Of a stretch of DNA of 64,000 nt, positions 18,321 through 26,424 are shown in pieces; position 1 is the stretch's first letter; every line of letters starts with the position of its first letter. Origin of the DNA: CAVXFB01 sp963760935 (GTDB taxonomy: Bacteria; Planctomycetota; Planctomycetia; Pirellulales; Thermoguttaceae); the NCBI GenBank assembly GCA_963760935.1, contig CAVXFB010000003.1, positions 1,334,891 through 1,398,890 of the forward strand. The letters are read 5' to 3'. The notes under the pieces are model-generated. The model was not told the DNA's origin and did no database searches. It saw only the letters and a program-made list of their open reading frames with translations. The position numbers and the translations under genes were made by a program.

Positions 18321-18743
18321 GTGAGTATCGACTGGGTTCTTGATCCAAACTCTGGCGAAATGCATCCTCGGAAAGCCCTTTCGCCAGCCGTCTTGGAGCG
18401 ATTTGACAAGCCTCGCAACTATGGCCCATTGGAGTCCTTCGATGGTCACGGCCGCATCACTGGCCCGTGCGGCGACACGATGGAATTCTGGATTCAGGTC
18501 ACCGATGGGCGGATTGATCGGATCGGCTTCACCACAACCGGCTGCGGAACATCGCGCGCTGCCGGCAGCATAGCCACGGAGTTGGCGTCGGGACAGTCAC
18601 TCAGTGAAACCGCCAAGGTTGAGCAGGCCGACATCCTGACAGCCTTGGGCGGATTGCCCGAGGATTCCAAACACTGTGCCCTGCTGGCGTCGAACACGCT
18701 CAAAGCTGCTATCGAAAACTATCACGATCGACAGAACGTTTAA
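18321..18743 (+). CDS. NifU/IscU-like Fe-S scaffold protein
   Basis: I chose the GTG at 18321, preceded by GAGG at a suitable distance; upstream in-frame starts read into the ATPase gene. The 140-residue protein has the three scaffold Cys of IscU/NifU-N: C50 in TGPCGDTMEFW, C75 in TTGCGTSRAAGS and C119 in SKHCALLASN. It would assemble or hold a labile 2Fe-2S or 4Fe-4S cluster. It lacks the C-terminal Nfu domain of full NifU. No cysteine desulfurase (NifS/IscS) gene lies nearby, so sulfur must come from elsewhere. It follows the ATPase gene by 29 bp, consistent with one operon. Confidence 0.9.
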   Translation: MSIDWVLDPNSGEMHPRKALSPAVLERFDKPRNYGPLESFDGHGRITGPCGDTMEFWIQVTDGRIDRIGFTTTGCGTSRAAGSIATELASGQSLSETAKVEQADILTALGGLPEDSKHCALLASNTLKAAIENYHDRQNV

Positions 18744-18774
18744 CCTAACCTTTTTGAACTTGGAGAAACGCCTT

Positions 18775-19113
18775 ATGAAAATCGCTATCCCAATGGCCGG
18801 TGGTCGGCTGTGTATGCACTTTGGTCACTGCGAGCAATTCGCGTTGGTGGACGTAGATGAGACCGCCGGCAAGCCCACGAACACAACCCTTGTAACTCCG
18901 CCGCCGCACGAGCCGGGCTTGCTGCCGCCGTGGCTGCATGAACAGGGTGCGACCGTTATCATTGCCGGTGGCATGGGACAACGAGCGCACCAACTGTTTG
19001 CCCAAAGTGGAGTGAAAGTCGTGGTTGGCGCACCGGCCGACACACCAGAAAATCTTGTCACAGCGTACCTCGGCGGCACTCTGGTGTCGGGACAAAATGC
19101 CTGCGACCATTGA
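18775..19113 (+). CDS. NifX/NafY-like cofactor family protein, third copy
   Basis: This 112-residue protein starts MKIAIPMAGGRLCMHFGHCE, with GGAG 9 bases before the ATG. The MHFGHCEQFALVDVD motif is characteristic of the small NifX-like family found beside MinD/Mrp ATPases. It continues as ATVIIAGGMGQRAHQLFAQS and GVKVVVGAPADTPENLVTAY. It carries several Cys and His residues near the N-terminus. The end overlaps the thioesterase gene by 17 bp. It is the third member of this fold in the cluster, suggesting a chain of metal-cluster carriers. Confidence 0.9.
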   Translation: MKIAIPMAGGRLCMHFGHCEQFALVDVDETAGKPTNTTLVTPPPHEPGLLPPWLHEQGATVIIAGGMGQRAHQLFAQSGVKVVVGAPADTPENLVTAYLGGTLVSGQNACDH

Positions 19114-19561
19114 AAAACGACATTCCGCCTATCGACAGCTTCGCAATGACAGCCATCCCGGCTGCGTAGTGTGTTGCCCGAGCAACGGGCATGGCCTTAA
19201 CCTGGAATTCCGAATTGCTTGCGACGGCGCAGTTGAGGCGTCATTTGCGTGCAGCAAGGTATTTCAAGGTTATCCAGCCACGTTGCACGGCGGCGTGGTC
19301 TCCGCGCTACTGGACGGTGCCATGACGAACTGCCTGTTCGCTCATGGCCACGCCTCGATGACCGCTGAACTGAACGTTCGCTTCCGGCATCCGGTAGCCA
19401 CGGACAATCCGGCAACGGTGCGGGCGTGGATCACGTCCTCGACGCGCCCTGTGCATGCATTGGCTGCTGAACTTGTTCAGGACGGCATGGTTAAGGCGAC
19501 GGCCAAGGCCAAGTTTCTGGAGAAGGCGGCAATGGGCTGGTTCGGGAAGGCGGGACAATGA
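19097..19561 (+). CDS. PaaI-type hotdog thioesterase
   Basis: The ATG at 19097 lies inside the end of the preceding gene. The 154-residue protein has the hotdog helix motif ATLHGGVVSALLDGAMTNCL and the beta strand AELNVRFRHPV, both typical of the PaaI/4HBT group of acyl-CoA thioesterases. An N-terminal HPGCVVCCPSNGHGLNLEFR segment is also seen in relatives. It is coupled to the next gene by an ATGATG junction. Its link to Fe-S metabolism is not obvious; it is a recurring neighbour of MBL hydrolases in such clusters. Confidence 0.85.
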   Translation: MPATIEKRHSAYRQLRNDSHPGCVVCCPSNGHGLNLEFRIACDGAVEASFACSKVFQGYPATLHGGVVSALLDGAMTNCLFAHGHASMTAELNVRFRHPVATDNPATVRAWITSSTRPVHALAAELVQDGMVKATAKAKFLEKAAMGWFGKAGQ

Positions 19562-20397
19562 TGGCACAGACTCGCGTTACGGTTCTGGTTGAGAACACGG
19601 CCGGAGGGCGGGATGTTCTTGCGGAACATGGCCTGTCCTATTGGATCGAACACAACGGTCGGCATATCCTGCTCGACTCCGGGCAGGGTGGCGTGCTGGC
19701 AAGCAACGCCTACAGGCTGGGGATTCCACTGCGCGAAATCAATGCCCTGATTCTCAGCCACGGGCATTACGACCACACTGGCGGAGCGGCCGAGGCCCTG
19801 AAATCCACCCAATCCGTGACGGTCTACGCCCACCCGGCAGCCTTCGCGCGGAAGTTCATCCGCAACAGCGACGGCACCGCACGGGAAATCGGTATGCCGT
19901 ACCCTCCGCAAGAGGCCATCCGTGCATCGCACAACCAGTGGATCGCCACCGAGCGTCCGACCGCTGTGTCGGATGGACTGACGGCGACCGGCCCTGTTCC
20001 ACGGCTTTCCGATTGTGAGGACACCGGCGGGCCATTCTTCCTGGACGAAGCGTGTGCACAGCCCGATCCCTTGGAAGACGATCAATCGGTATTCTTCGAC
20101 ACGAGTGAAGGCATAGTGGTGCTCTTGGGATGCGCGCACTCGGGCGTCGTCAACACCCTGAACTACATCCGCCAATTGACAGACAAACGTCCCATTCGCG
20201 CAGTGATCGGCGGGATGCACCTGGTTGGAGCTTCCTCACGGCGGATCGAGCGAACGATTGAGGAACTCCAAAGAATTGGCGTCGGGCGGCTGGCGCCCGC
20301 ACATTGCACTGGAATGCCGGCGACGGTGGCCCTGTGGAATGCGTTTCCAGGCCGATGCCAACCCTGCCCCGTGGGAACGAGATTCGAGTTCGATTGA
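19558..20397 (+). CDS. MBL-fold metallo-hydrolase
   Basis: The 279-residue protein has the metal-binding motif SHGHYDHTGG (H68, H70, D72, H73) and a second set at LLGCAHSGVVNTL and GGMHLVG, with a late APAHCTG motif. This set matches the family containing the archaeal enzyme 7,8-dihydropterin-6-methyl-4-(beta-D-ribofuranosyl)-aminobenzene-5'-phosphate synthase, but most bacterial members have unknown substrates. It overlaps the thioesterase stop by a few bases and is the last gene of the cluster. The C-terminus carries a Cys pair (GRCQPCPVG). After it, 186 bp without features lead to the left att repeat. Confidence 0.9.
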   Translation: MMAQTRVTVLVENTAGGRDVLAEHGLSYWIEHNGRHILLDSGQGGVLASNAYRLGIPLREINALILSHGHYDHTGGAAEALKSTQSVTVYAHPAAFARKFIRNSDGTAREIGMPYPPQEAIRASHNQWIATERPTAVSDGLTATGPVPRLSDCEDTGGPFFLDEACAQPDPLEDDQSVFFDTSEGIVVLLGCAHSGVVNTLNYIRQLTDKRPIRAVIGGMHLVGASSRRIERTIEELQRIGVGRLAPAHCTGMPATVALWNAFPGRCQPCPVGTRFEFD

Positions 20398-20583
20398 AAA
20401 GGCATGGTCCGCAATGGGCAGCACGAAAGCCAACCATTTCGACCAGTCCACGGCCCACTGGGACGCGGAGCCCTCGCGTCCGTCGCGTCAATTCCGACCT
20501 CCGGTTCTTCTCGCTGTCGCAGTTGCCCAGCGGACTGGTGCCGTTTAACTGTTGTTGGATAAACCACTGCGTGCGAGCAGCAT

Positions 20584-20614
20584 ACGGTGAGTGGGCGGCA
20601 CTGGACTCGAACCA
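20584..20614 (-). repeat. Left copy of the 31-bp att repeat (tRNA-Val 3' end)
   Basis: This 31-bp sequence is identical to 40677-40707, which lies 111 bp upstream of a tyrosine integrase gene. On the minus strand it reads as the T arm and 3' acceptor strand of a tRNA (TGGTTCGAGTCCA then GTGCCGCCCA). It is the probable left boundary of a 20.1-kb integrated element. Confidence 0.7.
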
Positions 20615-21017
20615 CCCGCCGCAAAACATGATGGCGAAAGGGCTTTCGTGAGTCCTCCAAGTGCGGGTGGCACAGAATCCGGCACACTTGCGGATCGGCC
20701 GAAGAGCCTGACGGTTCGCTGTCCGGTGTGCGGGCAAGGCTTTAACGGCTGCGGCGCACTTCACCTCACCTATGCCGCGCCCATGGTTTCGCATCGGCAC
20801 GCTCTGCCGTGATTGCCGGGCATGCGGTGAAGCTAGCGGAGGAGTGCATGGGCTGATTGCTGGACGCAAAAAAGGGTCCATTTTCGAGAGACACAGAATT
20901 CGGCTGAGTAGATGAGGCACAGGGAGGCTAACGAATAGGAATCAACCGCGACCGCACGTGGTTCGTGCGTGTGGGCGTCGGCTGCGTGCCATGGTTAGCC
21001 GAGTGTAATTTGATCCT
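20615..21017 (+). other. Left end of the integrated element, no clear gene
   Basis: A short frame (to 20812) includes LTVRCPVCGQGFNGCGALHL, a zinc-ribbon-like pair of Cys, but its first codons (MGGTGLEP) are an artefact of reading across the tRNA-derived repeat. I do not support a gene here. Confidence 0.35.
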
Positions 21018-21236
21018 TCACCATTCAAATGGATTGCTGGTTTCGTCTTTAAATTTCCCGGAAGAAAGAATCGCTTTGAGAGCACTTAGGTTATCGCAGT
21101 ACAACCCCCTGGCAACCAATATGGGCTCCGCAGCTTCATTCGATGTCTTGAAAAGGACAAAATGTTGATGTCTTCCTCTACCGCCTGCTTCATACCAAAT
21201 ATATTCAAGGTCCTTTGTTTTCCCACCACTGATTAG

Positions 21237-22766
21237 TTTTACTGCGCAGGATTGATATTGCGTAAATCGGCGAGTTTGGCGAAGCTGTAGCCATCCAACA
21301 CGGAGGGCTTGGCATGGACGCCAAACAGATTCGCCAGTTGAAGCCGATGCTGACACGTTACTTGAAACAGTTCGACGATTGCTTTACCCAACGGCAGACG
21401 CGGGCTCATTTCTCGACCTATGTCGAGGGCCAATTGTCCGATCTCAGCGAAAAAAGCTGTGAACCGATCGCCGTTGCCGCCGGGATTCCCCCGCGAAACT
21501 TGCAGGAGTTTTTGTCCACCTACAAGTGGGAAGAAGATCGCACTCGAAATCGCTTGCAAGAGATCGTGATCCGGGACCACGCTGGTCGCAATTCGGTCGG
21601 CATCATCGACGAAACCAGCGACGTGAAGCAAGGAGGCAAAACCCCTGGCGTCAAACGGCAGTGGTGCGGCACGGTTGGTAAGACGGAAAACTGCATCGTC
21701 ACCGTGCATCTCGCCTACGCCACCGGCGATTTCCATTGCCTGTTGGACGGCGACTTGTTTCTGCCCGAGGACTGGTCGGACGACCGCGCCCGTTGCCGCG
21801 CGGCGGGCATTCCCGACGATGTGGTGTATCGGCCGAAATGGAAAATCGCTTTGGAGCTTTTCGACCGCGCGGAAGACAACGGAGTGACGTTCGACTGGCT
21901 GACGTTCGACGAGGGATATGGCGGAAAGCCCGCGTTTTTGCGGGAATTGCACGGTCGCAAGCAGTGTTTTGTGGGCGAAGTGCCGAAGACGTTCACCGGC
22001 TGGATTCACGAGCCGCGCGTAACGGATCGCCCGTTTCGGCGAGCCAAGGGGCGTGGCCGCAAGACGCCGCGAGCCATTGCCGGCAGCCGTCCGGCCATCA
22101 GCGTTGAAAACATGCTCAAATACTCGCCGGAACTGCGGGACCAGGAGTGGGTGCGGTATCGCGTCAAGGACGGCGAAAAGGGGCCGATGGTTTGGGAGGC
22201 AAGACACGTTTGGATTACGGTCAAGGATGAGAAGGGCTTGCCCGGAATGCGGCTGCATCTGGCGGTAGCCCGCAATGTCTTGGACCCGGCGGAGATCAAG
22301 TTTTTCCTCGGTGACGCTCCGTTGGAGACGAGCGTGCAAACCTTGTTGCTGGTGGCGTTCTCGCGATGGCGTGTTGAACGGTGTTTTGAGGATCAAAAAC
22401 AAGAAGTCGGGCTCGATCAATGGGAAGGGCGTCACTGGCTGGGATTGAAGCGACACTTGATCCTGACATCGGTGAGCTACTTGTTCATGGCGCGAGTCCG
22501 CGAGACTTTGCGGGGGAAAAAATCCCGAGTTGACCGTGTGCCAAGTACATACGGCAATGGGATCACTGGTGCGGAGTTGGTGGCTTAGCGGTCGGGCGTC
22601 TGCGGCACTGATTGAAGCAACCGCAAGGACAATCCAGCACTGGCAACAGCGCAATGCAACAGCACGGCGATGCCACATCAAGCGAACACGAAAGAAACTG
22701 CGACACCTGGGCATTTATCTGAAAAACCTCATACGCTGCAAATGGCCGTAATCCTGCGCAGTAAAA
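21237..22766 (+). mobile_element. IS701-family insertion sequence, complete
   Basis: It is 1530 bp long with perfect 17-bp terminal inverted repeats (TTTTACTGCGCAGGATT). It is flanked by the 4-bp duplication TTAG on both sides, matching the YTAR target of the IS701 family. It contains one transposase gene. Confidence 0.93.
21314..22588 (+). CDS. IS701-family DDE transposase
   Basis: The 424-residue protein carries IIDETSDVKQGGKTPGVKRQ and WCGTVGKTENCIVTVHLAYA, the first catalytic Asp region of IS701 transposases, then VTFDWLTFDEGYGGKPAFLR (second Asp) and RWRVERCFEDQKQEVGLDQW (the catalytic Glu region, Y/W-R-V-E-x-x-F). The N-terminus (LKPMLTRYLKQFDDCF) is also typical. The last 40 codons look less conserved; a downstream frame (to 22751) continues with KRTRKKLRHLGIYLKNLIRC, which may be the natural C-terminus after a frameshift, so the element may be slightly damaged. 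Confidence 0.9.
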   Translation: MDAKQIRQLKPMLTRYLKQFDDCFTQRQTRAHFSTYVEGQLSDLSEKSCEPIAVAAGIPPRNLQEFLSTYKWEEDRTRNRLQEIVIRDHAGRNSVGIIDETSDVKQGGKTPGVKRQWCGTVGKTENCIVTVHLAYATGDFHCLLDGDLFLPEDWSDDRARCRAAGIPDDVVYRPKWKIALELFDRAEDNGVTFDWLTFDEGYGGKPAFLRELHGRKQCFVGEVPKTFTGWIHEPRVTDRPFRRAKGRGRKTPRAIAGSRPAISVENMLKYSPELRDQEWVRYRVKDGEKGPMVWEARHVWITVKDEKGLPGMRLHLAVARNVLDPAEIKFFLGDAPLETSVQTLLLVAFSRWRVERCFEDQKQEVGLDQWEGRHWLGLKRHLILTSVSYLFMARVRETLRGKKSRVDRVPSTYGNGITGAELVA

Positions 22767-23078
22767 TTAGACGACGCAATGGAAGAGGCGGCTTGCTGGA
22801 ATCGATAACACACCCGACCTGAAATTGTTGTCCAGGAAGTGCAATTCCGCCGACAAAGTTTCCTGAAATGAATCTTTGAACTGGTTTCGAAAATCCATCG
22901 ATGGTGAAGATGTCTTGGAATTGAGTGTTAACGAATAACGAAGCAGAAGACACAGGTAACGATGACACAGGGGGTTTCTTCTGGCAAGAAACCGCGGCGC
23001 ATCCTGCCAAGAGAAATAAGAGAACTCTTGATACGCGGAAGAGGTTCATTCATCCTCCATTGGTTGGGGACCACTTCG

Positions 23079-23187
23079 ACCGCTGAAAGTACAACAAAAC
23101 TATACCATTTTTCGCAGCCGAGCATGGCGTTGGCAAGCAACCCCTCCGCGGACAGCGATTTGACTCGCTGACCATAGCGATTCACAT
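23079..23187 (-). repeat. Dispersed repeat R1, copy 1 (upstream of the split lipoprotein gene)
   Basis: About 109 bp, roughly 90% identical to 28875-28896 joined to 29941-30027. It lies 30 bp upstream of the lipoprotein start, and on the minus strand contains TATAGT, a possible -10 box. This copy is uninterrupted. Confidence 0.75.
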
Positions 23188-23193
23188 GTCAAC

Positions 23194-23323
23194 AATCGTT
23201 GCTTTAATGGGCCTCGAACCGAGCCCATCCCCCTCAGGCGACCGCCCGACGTTCCCAGATTGCTCGCCAGCACCGTTTGATGGAACCGAAACGGCAGTGC
23301 CGAGAAACGGGGTGGATTGATGA
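23194..23323 (+). repeat. Dispersed repeat R2, copy 1
   Basis: About 130 bp with clear similarity to 28027-28165. The shared core includes TCGAACCGAGCCCATCCCCC and the words CTCAGGCGACC and TTTGATGGAACCG. No coding sense was found in it. The 310 bp between this repeat and the next gene at 23638 hold nothing else I can support. Confidence 0.65.
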
Positions 23324-23637
23324 GCGTTGCAGGAAACGGCTGACTTTTTGCGTCAGATCAAAGCAACGACGGGGTTGCAGCCGCTCTCGGCCTCCGGAGT
23401 ATTGCCGCAGCGCGATTCCCGCGTTGGCCTAACCTCTCAGAACGCTACAGGCCAAGGTGTCCCAGTAGGCGATTAGCGTCTTTTCGGATTGCAAGTTTTG
23501 TTCCAGTATGAAGATAGTGATAGTGCCATGCTATCTCGTAAGACAATTTTCAATCTGGGGGTAACATACCAGGCGTGAGCTGCCTTCTCGTCACTAACCG
23601 CAGCTCCTGCTCGCTTTGTTGCCTGGAGGGCCTAAAA

Positions 23638-24738
23638 ATGCAAGTGGACACACGTCGGAACGACGCAGAAGACTTGGGGCTTGTCGGGGTATCCGCCTGG
23701 ACAACTAGCATCCGGGCGGAAGTCCACACGGCGGCGGCCTGTCCGTCCACTGTGTTGGTCACTGGACCTACTGGGACGGGGAAGGAAGTCATCGCCCGGG
23801 CGATCCACGCTCATGGTCCCCGGGCGGGCAAGCCGTTCATCCCCGTCGATTGCGCCGCCATCCCCGCGACGTTGTTTTCGAGCCATATTTTCGGACACCT
23901 CAAAGGCGCATTCACCGGCGCCGAATATGCCGCACTCGGTTGTTTTCGGGCAGCGGACGGAGGAACGCTCTTCCTTGATGAGATCGGCGAACTCGGTTCC
24001 GACATGCAGACCAAATTGCTCCGCGTTCTCCAGCAGCGTACAGTGTGTCCGGTCGGCAGCTATCAGGAGATCCCCGTCGATGTCCGTGTGATTGCCGCCA
24101 CAAATCGCGATCTCGATTGCGAAGTAAGGGCGGGTCGGTTTCGCGAAGACCTTTTCTATCGACTGAACGTAATTTCGCTGCGGACGGCGCCCTTACGCGA
24201 GCGGCCGGAGGACATTGCGGAACTCGCCCACCACTTCCTGAGCAAGCTGGCGTTTAACTGCGGGCTGGCGGCGAAACATCTTTCCGAGGCGGCTCTCATT
24301 CGATTACAGCGATGCGATTGGCCGGGAAATGTTCGGCAACTTGAGAATGTGTTGGAACGCGCGGCCTTTTCGAGTCAGGAGAAAACGATCGGCGTCGAGG
24401 ACGTTTTCACCGGGGAGGCCGAGGTTGTTGTGCCCGCGGCGGTTGACCCTAAGAGTTTGGTTCTTACGCGCGTTTCGTTCGCCTCCGGCCCCGCAAAAAA
24501 CCGCACCGAGGAATACTCAAGACAGTGTTGCTTCGCCGCCGCCGAGGGAAGTTGGGTCACCATGGCGGAAGTGGAGCGTGAGCATATCCGCAGAACTTTA
24601 GGGCTTACCAACGGCAATCAGAGCGAGGCGGCTCAACTACTCGGCATCGAGCGTCATCAACTCGCCCGGAAGCTCCGCAAGTACGGTCTGGACGTTCTCT
24701 CCCCTAGATGCGTTCAGGTATCCAATCGGGCGGCTTAA
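23638..24738 (+). CDS. Sigma-54 activator (AAA+ plus Fis HTH, no sensory domain)
   Basis: The ATG at 23638 follows GGAGG at good distance; earlier in-frame starts are less likely. The 366-residue protein lacks a receiver or PAS domain. It has Walker A GPTGTGKE (43-50), the sigma-54 loop GAFTGA (90-95), Walker B GGTLFLDE (108-115), arginine-finger region FREDLFYRLN, and a Fis-type HTH near the end (NGNQSEAAQLLGIERHQLAR). It probably acts on the -24/-12 promoter at 25041 through the nested palindrome at 24880, both downstream. PEP-CTERM genes in other bacteria are known to be controlled by sigma-54 and the PrsR activator, and four PEP-CTERM genes follow here; this protein may be a receiver-less functional analogue. 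Confidence 0.88.
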   Translation: MQVDTRRNDAEDLGLVGVSAWTTSIRAEVHTAAACPSTVLVTGPTGTGKEVIARAIHAHGPRAGKPFIPVDCAAIPATLFSSHIFGHLKGAFTGAEYAALGCFRAADGGTLFLDEIGELGSDMQTKLLRVLQQRTVCPVGSYQEIPVDVRVIAATNRDLDCEVRAGRFREDLFYRLNVISLRTAPLRERPEDIAELAHHFLSKLAFNCGLAAKHLSEAALIRLQRCDWPGNVRQLENVLERAAFSSQEKTIGVEDVFTGEAEVVVPAAVDPKSLVLTRVSFASGPAKNRTEEYSRQCCFAAAEGSWVTMAEVEREHIRRTLGLTNGNQSEAAQLLGIERHQLARKLRKYGLDVLSPRCVQVSNRAA

Positions 24739-24879
24739 GCCGATTTTTTCACTGGTAAGCCGGCTGGCGCAAAACGGTCGTTTCGCTGGCGGGAAGTGTG
24801 CTACCGTGTCTCGAATCGGTGCGTCCTTTTTCGCGTCTGCACCATTCTTCCATTCCCCTCATACCCTCCGTGGAACGCA

Positions 24880-24923
24880 ATGTACCAAGGGGATTGGTAT
24901 GAAACATACCAACGCTGGTACAT
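24880..24923 (+). promoter_or_regulatory. Nested palindrome, probable enhancer site
   Basis: TTGGTATG-AAA-CATACCAA (24894-24912, perfect) sits inside a second perfect pair, ATGTACCA (24880-24887) with TGGTACAT (24916-24923). It lies about 120-160 bp before the -24 element at 25043, the usual place for an enhancer. A half-site CATACCA also occurs at about 23567, just upstream of the activator gene. Confidence 0.6.
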
Positions 24924-25040
24924 CTTCTACCATCGTCTGCGAGTTCCTCTAGACAACTTCGCACTCGACATCTTTATCCCTTCCTCCATCTCGTTTCGCC
25001 GCAAGCACTTGACACATATCGCCGAGCGCGGTTCGCAGTG

Positions 25041-25057
25041 TTGGCATGACATCTGCT
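25041..25057 (+). promoter_or_regulatory. Sigma-54 promoter (-24/-12) of the receiver-like gene
   Basis: TTGGCATGACATCTGCT has GG and GC with exactly 10 bases between and follows the consensus apart from T for C after GGCA and C for T before TGC. The start of transcription would be near 25068, leaving a leader of about 32 bases with a ribosome-binding site (GAGAAGGTG) before the ATG at 25100. Confidence 0.7.
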
Positions 25058-25099
25058 AAGAGTCGCATTCAAACTCTCCTGCAACGAGAAGGTGCCACC

Positions 25100-25609
25100 A
25101 TGCGTTCCTTAGCGGCAAATCGAGCATCGATCCGTCGGCCCGTCGTCTGGATCGTGGATACGCATCGTTCGGATTACGACCACTTGCTAGCCGATGCCAA
25201 GGCCGAGCAACTGAAAATTCGCTTCCTGAACTCGGGCCGAGAAATGCTGCACGATTGGTTTGCCGGCGCGCCCGACGTTTGCATCGTCAACTTGCAATTG
25301 CGGGAATTCAACGGCTTTGACGTGGTCGAGATGATCCAACCCTTTCCCACAGGGACGACCGTCTGCCTGTTGACTGACGAATACGAACCTGAAGACGAGA
25401 TTCGCGCGTTGAGCCTAGGGGTGCATTCCTATCTCTGCAAACCTCTTAAGACTGCGGTGTTCTTCAAGTTCTGCTTCTGCCCCAAGGCGAAGCACGCGGC
25501 GGCTTTGCACGCCGTCGTATCGCCTGCGGTGCGTTCGCCGCCGGCCGGTGAGGCAGACGATTCGTCCCATGGTAACCGGCAATATGCAGAAGGGAGAATG
25601 CTCGATTAA
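25100..25609 (+). CDS. Receiver-like protein with Asn at the phosphorylation site
   Basis: From the ATG at 25100 the first 105 residues fold like a response-regulator receiver: VVWIVDTHRSDYDHLLADAK, PDVCIVNLQLREFNGFDVVE, TTVCLLTDEYEPEDEIRALS, and SLGVHSYLCKPL with the conserved Lys. The usual phospho-acceptor Asp is Asn (N64), and the first acidic pair is reduced to one Asp, so it may not be phosphorylated. The remainder is a short Ala-rich tail with no output domain. It has its own sigma-54 promoter and probably belongs to the regulatory circuit of the PEP-CTERM genes downstream. Confidence 0.75.
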   Translation: MRSLAANRASIRRPVVWIVDTHRSDYDHLLADAKAEQLKIRFLNSGREMLHDWFAGAPDVCIVNLQLREFNGFDVVEMIQPFPTGTTVCLLTDEYEPEDEIRALSLGVHSYLCKPLKTAVFFKFCFCPKAKHAAALHAVVSPAVRSPPAGEADDSSHGNRQYAEGRMLD

Positions 25610-25734
25610 GAGGATTGTTGCGCCACCGTTTATCGATGCGAAGTGTGTTGCGATATTTAAGCGGGCGTTGATCGAAGGGATAAGTGTCGCAAGTGCAACC
25701 AATTTTCACCGTTACTTTGAAAGGCCTTCCCAAC

Positions 25735-26343
25735 ATGCAAACCACGCATAAACTAATCAGAATTGTCGCAGTTTTCTGCCTGTTGACGCTCGTGGCCAGG
25801 AGTGCATCGGCGCAGAGCTTAAAAGCTCAGTTCGACGAGTGGGGCAATGGCTCTTCCGGCGGCATTTCCCTCTCCTACTATATCGCTCCCTCACCCTTCG
25901 CCATAGACCCCATCTCGGGGTTTTCGACCTTGACGTACCAACTGCCCTGGCCTGTGGCACGAGGGGATCTGATCATTACCGATAGCAGCGGCAATGTCAG
26001 CGATCTCATTCGTTTCGACACGAATACGGCGAATATGGGCGTAGCCTACTTCTTCTCCGACGTTGCGGACGAGTTCCCCGTCCCTCTGGCTGACAATCTC
26101 TTCGGCATCCCACCGCCGAACGCTGCGGCTCCGTCCTACACCATGGCCGAGTCAGGCGTGGAAGGAAATGATTACGTCAACTACCTCGCCTCGGGAAATC
26201 TTCCCGGGGCCGCGCTGCCGGGTCCGACTACGGTGGCCTACACCATTATCAGCGACAGCCCGGTTCCCGAACCCTCCACCTTCGTCCTGCTCGGCATAAG
26301 CGCCATCGGCCTGCTGGCCTACTATTGGCGAAAACGAAAGTAA
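25735..26343 (+). CDS. PEP-CTERM secreted protein 1
   Basis: The ATG at 25735 starts a signal peptide (MQTTHKLIRIVAVFCLLTLV, cleavage after SASA). The 202-residue protein ends in a PEP-CTERM sorting signal: VPEPS (177-181), a hydrophobic stretch and YYWRKRK. Such proteins are processed by an exosortase and exported to the surface or extracellular matrix. The mature part contains a beta-rich domain with FSTLTYQLPWPVARGDLIIT and GVAYFFSDV, which is clearly paralogous to the third PEP-CTERM gene. No exosortase gene lies in the window. Upstream I found no good -24/-12 sequence of its own. Confidence 0.88.
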   Translation: MQTTHKLIRIVAVFCLLTLVARSASAQSLKAQFDEWGNGSSGGISLSYYIAPSPFAIDPISGFSTLTYQLPWPVARGDLIITDSSGNVSDLIRFDTNTANMGVAYFFSDVADEFPVPLADNLFGIPPPNAAAPSYTMAESGVEGNDYVNYLASGNLPGAALPGPTTVAYTIISDSPVPEPSTFVLLGISAIGLLAYYWRKRK

Positions 26344-26424
26344 ACGGCTCGGATGCCCGCGTTCAATATTTTCCATCACTCGAGACTTTTACCAAGTGGC
26401 CAGATTTGGCCAAGGAGAAAAAAC

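Larger units (their letters stand above)
21018..23049 (-). pseudogene. Lipoprotein gene split by IS701 insertion
   Basis: The 5' part (23049 to 22767) encodes a lipoprotein signal (MNLFRVSRVLLFLLAGCAAV, lipobox Cys just after) and runs into the IS. The 3' part (21236 to 21018) encodes GGKTKDLEYIWYEAGGRGRH to the stop. Removing the IS and one copy of the 4-bp target duplication joins the parts in frame (...LRRLISGGKTKDLEY...) into a 165-residue protein. I do not recognise the family. The gene is interrupted in this genome, but the join shows the insertion is clean and probably recent. Its upstream region (repeat R1) is shared with another secreted-protein gene at 28.2-28.9 kb. Confidence 0.85.

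Noticed and set aside
12569..20397. Nitrogen fixation (nif) island
   Set aside because: NifX- and NifU-like genes are present, but no nifHDK, nifB, nifE or nifN; such gene sets occur widely in organisms without nitrogenase.
20591..20812. Small frame beginning MGGTGLEP
   Set aside because: Its start is an artefact of translating the antisense of a tRNA T arm; only a short CPVCG motif later looks protein-like.
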